The notes under the pieces are model-generated. The model was given only the letters and a program-made list of their open reading frames with translations. It was not told the DNA's origin and ran no database searches. Below are positions 59,501 to 64,000 of a DNA stretch of 64,000 nucleotides, in pieces. This DNA comes from Nocardia fluminea. Lineage in GTDB: Bacteria > Actinomycetota > Actinomycetes > Mycobacteriales > Mycobacteriaceae. Both the position numbers and the translations under genes were made by a program. The DNA lies in assembly GCF_002846365.1 (NCBI RefSeq), contig NZ_PJMW01000002.1, positions 3,596,001 to 3,660,000 of the forward strand, given 5' to 3'. Position 1 is the first letter of the stretch. Each line of letters begins with the position of its first letter.

Positions 59501-60925
59501 ATGGCCGAGCGCGCTCGCACACTGGCCGAGAAGGTGTGGGAACAGCACGTCGTCGTCACAGGCGAAGGCGATGGTTCCTCCCGTGAACCCGACCTGATCT
59601 ACATCGATCTGCACCTCGTGCACGAGGTGACCAGTCCGCAGGCCTTCGACGGGCTACGCGCGGCGGGCCGTCCGGTGCGCAGAACCGATCTCACCATCGC
59701 CACCGAGGACCACAACGTCCCCACCGCCGATATCGACAAGCCGATCGCCGACCCGATCTCGCGCACCCAGGTGGAGACGCTGCGCCGCAACTGCGCCGAA
59801 TTCGGCGTGCGCCTGCACTCGATGGGCGACGTGGAGCAGGGCATCGTGCACGTGGTCGGACCCCAGCTGGGTCTCACCCAGCCCGGCATGACCGTCGTCT
59901 GCGGTGACAGCCACACCTCCACCCACGGTGCGTTCGGCGCGCTGGCGATGGGCATCGGCACCAGCGAGGTCGAGCACGTGCTCGCCACCCAGACGCTGTC
60001 GCTGCGCCCGTTCAAGACGATGGCCATCACCGTCGACGGCGAATTGGCGCCGGGCGTCACGAGCAAGGACCTGATCCTGGCCGTGATCGCCGAGATCGGC
60101 ACGGGCGGCGGCCAGGGCTATGTGCTGGAGTACCGCGGCGAGGCGATCCGCAAGCTGTCGATGGAAGCGCGGATGACGATCTGCAACATGTCCATCGAAG
60201 CGGGCGCACGCGCCGGCATGATCGGCCCCGACGAGGTGACCTACGAATTCCTGAAGGGCCGCCCGCACGCACCGCAGGGAGCCGACTGGGACGCCGCAGT
60301 GGCCTCCTGGGACGCGCTGGTCACCGACGAGGGCGCGCAGTTCGACGCCGAGGTCCACATCGACGCGAACACCCTCACCCCGTTCGTCACCTGGGGCACC
60401 AACCCCGGCCAGGGACTGCCGCTGGGCGCGAATGTGCCCGACCCGGCCGAGATCGCCGACGAGAACGAGCGCGAATCGGCCGAGAAGGCCTTGCGCTACA
60501 TGGACCTGACGCCGGGAATGCCTCTGCGTGAGGTGAGTGTGGACACCGTATTCGTCGGCTCCTGCACCAACGGCCGGATCGAAGATTTGCGCGCGGTGGC
60601 CGATGTTTTGAAGGGACGTCAGGTCGCCGAGGGCGTGCGAATGCTGGTTGTGCCTGGCTCTATGCGGGTGCGCGCACAGGCGGAAAAAGAAGGACTCGGC
60701 GAGATTTTCACCGCCGCGGGCGCGGAATGGCGTCAGGCCGGCTGCTCGATGTGCCTGGGGATGAATCCCGATCAGCTCGAGCCGGGCCAGCGCTGCGCGT
60801 CGACCTCGAACCGCAATTTCGAGGGCAGGCAGGGCAAGGGCGGTCGCACGCACCTGGTCTCGCCGCTGGTCGCGGCCGCCACGGCGGTCCGTGGAACCCT
60901 GTCCTCGCCCGCCGATCTGGCCTGA
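59501..60925 (+). CDS. leuC: 3-isopropylmalate dehydratase large subunit
   Basis: Aconitase-type 4Fe-4S enzyme converting 2- to 3-isopropylmalate with LeuD. Iron-sulfur cysteines in [17 protein letters not shown] and [42 protein letters not shown] is the family signature. 474 residues. ATG 59501. leuD follows after 35 bp; the divergent IclR gene is the probable regulator. Confidence 0.97.
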   Translation: MAERARTLAEKVWEQHVVVTGEGDGSSREPDLIYIDLHLVHEVTSPQAFDGLRAAGRPVRRTDLTIATEDHNVPTADIDKPIADPISRTQVETLRRNCAEFGVRLHSMGDVEQGIVHVVGPQLGLTQPGMTVVCGDSHTSTHGAFGALAMGIGTSEVEHVLATQTLSLRPFKTMAITVDGELAPGVTSKDLILAVIAEIGTGGGQGYVLEYRGEAIRKLSMEARMTICNMSIEAGARAGMIGPDEVTYEFLKGRPHAPQGADWDAAVASWDALVTDEGAQFDAEVHIDANTLTPFVTWGTNPGQGLPLGANVPDPAEIADENERESAEKALRYMDLTPGMPLREVSVDTVFVGSCTNGRIEDLRAVADVLKGRQVAEGVRMLVVPGSMRVRAQAEKEGLGEIFTAAGAEWRQAGCSMCLGMNPDQLEPGQRCASTSNRNFEGRQGKGGRTHLVSPLVAAATAVRGTLSSPADLA

Positions 60926-60960
60926 GTCACCGATCACCTACAGATCGAAAGGGAATCGTT

Positions 60961-61569
60961 ATGGAAGCCTTCACCGTTCACAAAGGCATCGGCGTCCCGC
61001 TGCGCCGGTCCAATGTCGACACCGATCAGATCATCCCGGCCGTTTACCTGAAGCGGGTGACCCGAACGGGTTTCGAGGACGGCTTGTTCGCCGGTTGGCG
61101 CGCCGATCCGGCGTTCATTCTCAACACCGAGCCGTACAACCGGGGCAGCGTGCTGGTGGCGGGCCCGGATTTCGGCACCGGTTCTTCGCGTGAGCACGCT
61201 GTGTGGGCACTGTCGGACTACGGCTTTCGGGTGGTCATCTCGTCGCGTTTCGCGGACATCTTCCGTGGAAATGCGGGCAAGGGTGGCCTGTTGGCCGCAC
61301 AGATGTCACAGAACGATGTCGAAATGCTCTGGAAGCTGATCGAGGAACAGCCCGGCATCGAATTGGTTGTCGATCTGTCCGCGCGCACCGTCACAGCGGG
61401 AACCGTCGTGTTGCCGTTCGATATTGACGACTACACCCGGTGGCGTCTGCTGGAGGGTTTGGACGACGTCGGCCTCACGCTGCGCCGCGCCGACGAGATC
61501 AGCGAGTTCGAAAAGGGAAGGCCGTCATGGAAACCCGTGACGCTGCCGGAGCCTATTTCCCGGGCGTAA
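60961..61569 (+). CDS. leuD: 3-isopropylmalate dehydratase small subunit
   Basis: Swivelling-domain subunit of isopropylmalate isomerase. Motifs [16 protein letters not shown] and [17 protein letters not shown]...[17 protein letters not shown] are typical. 202 residues, ATG 60961, in operon with leuC. Confidence 0.97.
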   Translation: MEAFTVHKGIGVPLRRSNVDTDQIIPAVYLKRVTRTGFEDGLFAGWRADPAFILNTEPYNRGSVLVAGPDFGTGSSREHAVWALSDYGFRVVISSRFADIFRGNAGKGGLLAAQMSQNDVEMLWKLIEEQPGIELVVDLSARTVTAGTVVLPFDIDDYTRWRLLEGLDDVGLTLRRADEISEFEKGRPSWKPVTLPEPISRA

Positions 61570-61725
61570 TCAGCTGGGGCGCTTAGGCGGGCATCCCGGG
61601 CGGCGGTAGCTGGACGTGTGCTAAACCACATGAATTTTGGCGTGGCACATAGACTCTTGCTCAAACTGGGTTTACCGTGGTACCTAGTCGGTCCGACGAC
61701 GGGCCATTAGTCTGCGGAGGATTCA

Positions 61726-62379
61726 ATGAACAAGGCGGAACTGATCGACGTTCTGACCGAAAAGTTGGGTACGGACAGGCGGACGGCTACCGCGGCTGTC
61801 GAGAATGTTGTCGACACCATCGTCCGTGCCGTGCACAAGGGTCAAAGCGTCACCATCACCGGATTCGGTGTGTTCGAACAGCGCAAGCGTGCTCCCCGGG
61901 TTGCCCGTAACCCGCGTACCGGTGAAACCGTGAAGGTGAAGGCCACTTCGGTGCCTGCCTTCCGGCCCGGCGCGCAGTTCAAGGCGGTCATCGCGGGTAA
62001 GCAGAAGCTGGCCTCGTCCGGGCCTGCCGTCAAGCGGGGCGTGAATGCCCCGGTGGCGGCGAAGAAGGCGGCAGCCAAGAAGACCGCGGCGAAGAAGACC
62101 GCGGCCAAGAAGGCCACGCCGTCCAAGGGTCCGGCCAAGACCACGGCCCGCAAGGCCGCCACCAAGGCACCTGCCGCCAAGAAGACCACCGCGGCAAAGA
62201 AAGTGACGGCGGCCAAGAAGGCGCCCGCCAAGAAGGTGACGGCGGCCAAGAAGGCTCCTGCCAAGAAGGTGACGGCGGCCAAGACCACGGCGGCCAAGAA
62301 GACCACCACTGCTGCGAAGAAGGCTCCGGCCGCCAAGAAGACTGCTGCTAAGAAGACTGCCGCCCGTCGTGCTCGTTGA
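61726..62379 (+). CDS. hupB: HU nucleoid protein with Lys/Ala-rich tail
   Basis: 217 residues. The first 90 are a normal HU fold ([55 protein letters not shown]); the remainder is a basic KKA/PAKK-repeat tail like histone H1, as in mycobacterial HupB. Binds and compacts DNA. ATG 61726 after GGAGG. The tail is encoded by short tandem repeats. Confidence 0.96.
   Translation: MNKAELIDVLTEKLGTDRRTATAAVENVVDTIVRAVHKGQSVTITGFGVFEQRKRAPRVARNPRTGETVKVKATSVPAFRPGAQFKAVIAGKQKLASSGPAVKRGVNAPVAAKKAAAKKTAAKKTAAKKATPSKGPAKTTARKAATKAPAAKKTTAAKKVTAAKKAPAKKVTAAKKAPAKKVTAAKTTAAKKTTTAAKKAPAAKKTAAKKTAARRAR
62206..62283 (+). repeat. 33-bp tandem repeat inside hupB
   Basis: Two units (62206-62238 and 62239-62271), each starting ACGGCGGCCAAGAAGG, plus a partial third copy. 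They encode [11 protein letters not shown]. Such repeats can vary in number between strains. Confidence 0.7.
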
Positions 62380-62445
62380 TCCTGCCGCAGCGGGATCAGG
62401 TCGGGGAATGTGCACGTAAGCCGCATCACCCACCACTGGACCGAG

Positions 62446-62472
62446 AACGGCCCCGGGAATCCCGGGGCCGTT
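62446..62472. terminator. Terminator between hupB and mutT1
   Basis: CGGCCCCGGG and CCCGGGGCCG pair perfectly around AAT, flanked by AA and TTT, between the convergent genes. Confidence 0.8.
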
Positions 62473-62500
62473 TCGGCTGTTTCGAGCCGGTCCGGGCGAC

Positions 62501-63439
62501 TCAGGTGGTGACGATTGCCGTCGACAGCGAACGGTCCATATGGTCGGCCGCGACCAATCGGTCCGCGACGAACGACAATGCCCAGACGCTGCCCTTGCGA
62601 TTGCGTGCCGCGGGCAGCGTGAGTCCGCCCTGCTCGGCCAGCCACTGGGTGAGATCGGGAATCACCCCGCCCTGACTACACACGACCGGCACCCCCCGAT
62701 CTGTTACCAACGACAGAAATCGTTGCCGCGCCGCGCTTTTCGCTGAATCGTAACCTTGCTCGGAAAACATTGGCTCGCAATTGATTTCGGCGTCGAGCTG
62801 TTCTGCCAACGGGGTCACGGTTTGGACGCAGCGCAGCGGATCGGCGGAATAGATCTCGGATGCGCCGAACGCCAACAGATTCGGCGTCAATGCCTTAGCC
62901 TGCTGTTCCCCGGCGGCCTCGAGCGGTCGTAACTCGTCGGGTCCGTCGAAGCGGTTGCGCTTGCCCGCCTTGGCGTGGCGCACCAGCAGCACCGTGTTGG
63001 TGCGCGCGGGCAGCCGGGCGAAGATCCGCACGATCTGGCGATCCATCGGATACGACAACTGGTCCATCACCTGCGCCAGCGGGAACCACCGCAACTGGTC
63101 GACCTCGTCGTTGACGGCGAAGTCGCCGTCGACGGCCTCGGCGGCCCAGTAGTCGACCCGCTTGAGCTGGCGGTGCCCCGGGATCGGGTAGGTGACATGG
63201 CCGAGGTAGCGCCCGAGCGTGGCGGCCAGGCCGGTCTCCTCGCCTACCTCCCGCACGGCCGCGACCACCGGGGTCTCGCCGGGGTCGAGCTTGCCCTTCG
63301 GCAGCGACCAGTCACCGTATTTCGGCCGGTGGATGACGCCGATCTCCGGGCCCAGCGCGCCCGCGCGCCACAGGACCGCCCCGGCGGCATGAATATTGGG
63401 TCGTACGCGCGGGTCGCGCATCGACGCGTCCTTGCTCAC
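62501..63439 (-). CDS. mutT1: MutT1-type NUDIX/histidine phosphatase
   Basis: 312 residues in two domains. NUDIX (about 14-140): [24 protein letters not shown]. Histidine phosphatase, SixA type (about 155 onward): [11 protein letters not shown] with catalytic RH. The mycobacterial homolog Rv2985 sanitises 8-oxo-dGTP and diadenosine polyphosphates. GTG 63439 overlaps the ppk stop; internal ATG possible six codons later. Same order ppk-mutT1-hup as in mycobacteria. Confidence 0.92.
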   Translation of the reverse strand: MSKDASMRDPRVRPNIHAAGAVLWRAGALGPEIGVIHRPKYGDWSLPKGKLDPGETPVVAAVREVGEETGLAATLGRYLGHVTYPIPGHRQLKRVDYWAAEAVDGDFAVNDEVDQLRWFPLAQVMDQLSYPMDRQIVRIFARLPARTNTVLLVRHAKAGKRNRFDGPDELRPLEAAGEQQAKALTPNLLAFGASEIYSADPLRCVQTVTPLAEQLDAEINCEPMFSEQGYDSAKSAARQRFLSLVTDRGVPVVCSQGGVIPDLTQWLAEQGGLTLPAARNRKGSVWALSFVADRLVAADHMDRSLSTAIVTT

Positions 63440-64000
63440 GGCTGTTCGGGGCGACGCCGACGCATGAGGAAGGCCTGGTGATCACGCACCTGGTCGGCCT
63501 CGACGTCGGTCGGACTGGCCTGCCAGGTCCCGTCCGGCAGCAGGATCCAGCAGCGGGTGGCCGGATCGAGCGCGGAATCGAACACCTGCGCGAGCTGATC
63601 GACGAGTTTGGGATCCTTCACCTGCACCATCACTTCGACGCGGCGGTCGAGGTTGCGGTGCATCATGTCGGCGCTGCCGATCCAGGTCTGCTGCTGCGCG
63701 CCGAATTCCATGACCCGGGAATGTTCAAGGAACCGGCCGAGGATCGAACGCACCTCGATGTTCTCGCTCAGACCGGGCACACCCGCGCGCAGGCCACAGA
63801 TGCCGCGCACCACGATCTGTACCGGCACACCTGCCAGAGAGGCGCGGTAGAGCGCGTCGATGATCTGCTCGTCGACGATCGCGTTGGCCTTGATCCGGAT
63901 CCGGGCGGCCGAACCCTGTCCGGCCAGTTCGATCTCGCGATCGATCCGCTCGATGATGCCCGCGCGCACGCCGAGGGGCGCGACCATCAGGTTGCGGTAG
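63436..64000 (-). CDS. ppk: Polyphosphate kinase (3' part)
   Basis: Makes polyphosphate from ATP reversibly. Only the C-terminal ~188 residues lie in the window; the gene runs off the right edge. [50 protein letters not shown] and the second catalytic-domain segment [16 protein letters not shown] are diagnostic of PPK1. Coupled to mutT1 by stop/start overlap. Confidence 0.93.
   Translation of the reverse strand, partial: YRNLMVAPLGVRAGIIERIDREIELAGQGSAARIRIKANAIVDEQIIDALYRASLAGVPVQIVVRGICGLRAGVPGLSENIEVRSILGRFLEHSRVMEFGAQQQTWIGSADMMHRNLDRRVEVMVQVKDPKLVDQLAQVFDSALDPATRCWILLPDGTWQASPTDVEADQVRDHQAFLMRRRRPEQP

Overview
The window reads as chromosome of a high-GC mycolic-acid actinomycete, most likely Nocardia or a close relative. 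The gene order gatB/pfkA, lppZ-like lipoprotein, DoxX protein, PH-domain protein, ilvBNC, serA, leuB, FAH protein, gltX with tRNA-Gln and tRNA-Glu, iclR/leuCD, hup, mutT1 and ppk follows the order I recall for Mycobacterium tuberculosis Rv3010c to Rv2984. HU has the long Lys/Ala tail of mycobacteria and nocardiae. The genus is inferred; no rRNA or other marker is present.

Left part (1-28.5 kb): phosphofructokinase, a lipoprotein hydrolase, gatB, an LppZ-like lipoprotein, a DoxX protein, a MarR/MFS efflux pair, a CAP-domain secreted protein, ilvD, and the ilvB-ilvN-ilvC operon with a probable leader peptide and attenuator. Then come a DUF4185 protein, a DUF2252 protein, a MoxR/VWA pair, a deazaflavin-type nitroreductase, an AhpD-like protein, a large XRE/NB-ARC/TPR regulator, a DinB/WYL divergent pair with a clear palindromic operator, and two coupled unknown genes.

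Accessory island (about 28.5-45.9 kb): visibly lower GC and different codon use. Its core is a same-strand, tightly packed operon: an intact C5-cytosine DNA methyltransferase, a 1569-residue protein fusing an N-terminal GHKL (sacsin/Hsp90-like) ATPase to a C-terminal SF2 helicase, a UvrD-like helicase, DrmA and DrmB. DrmA and DrmB are the hallmark pair of DISARM antiphage systems. There is no DrmC phospholipase-D gene, and the GHKL-helicase and UvrD genes occupy the accessory positions, so this looks like a DISARM variant. Just upstream a second methyltransferase gene is broken twice: by a 1349-bp IS3-family element with a 3-bp GTA target duplication, and by a one-base insertion that destroys its motif VIII frame. 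After drmB lies a degenerate stretch with a WXG100-like fragment and a small immunity-like gene.

Right part (46-64 kb): NUDIX, membrane proteins, two cold-shock proteins, a MHYT protein, a nucleotidyltransferase, serA, leuB, an MFS transporter, a FAH protein, gltX, two tRNAs, an IclR regulator divergent from leuCD, hup, mutT1 and the 3' part of ppk. The branched-chain amino acid genes (ilvD, ilvBNC, leuB, leuCD) plus serA form the metabolic backbone of the window, interrupted by the defence island between ilvC and serA.
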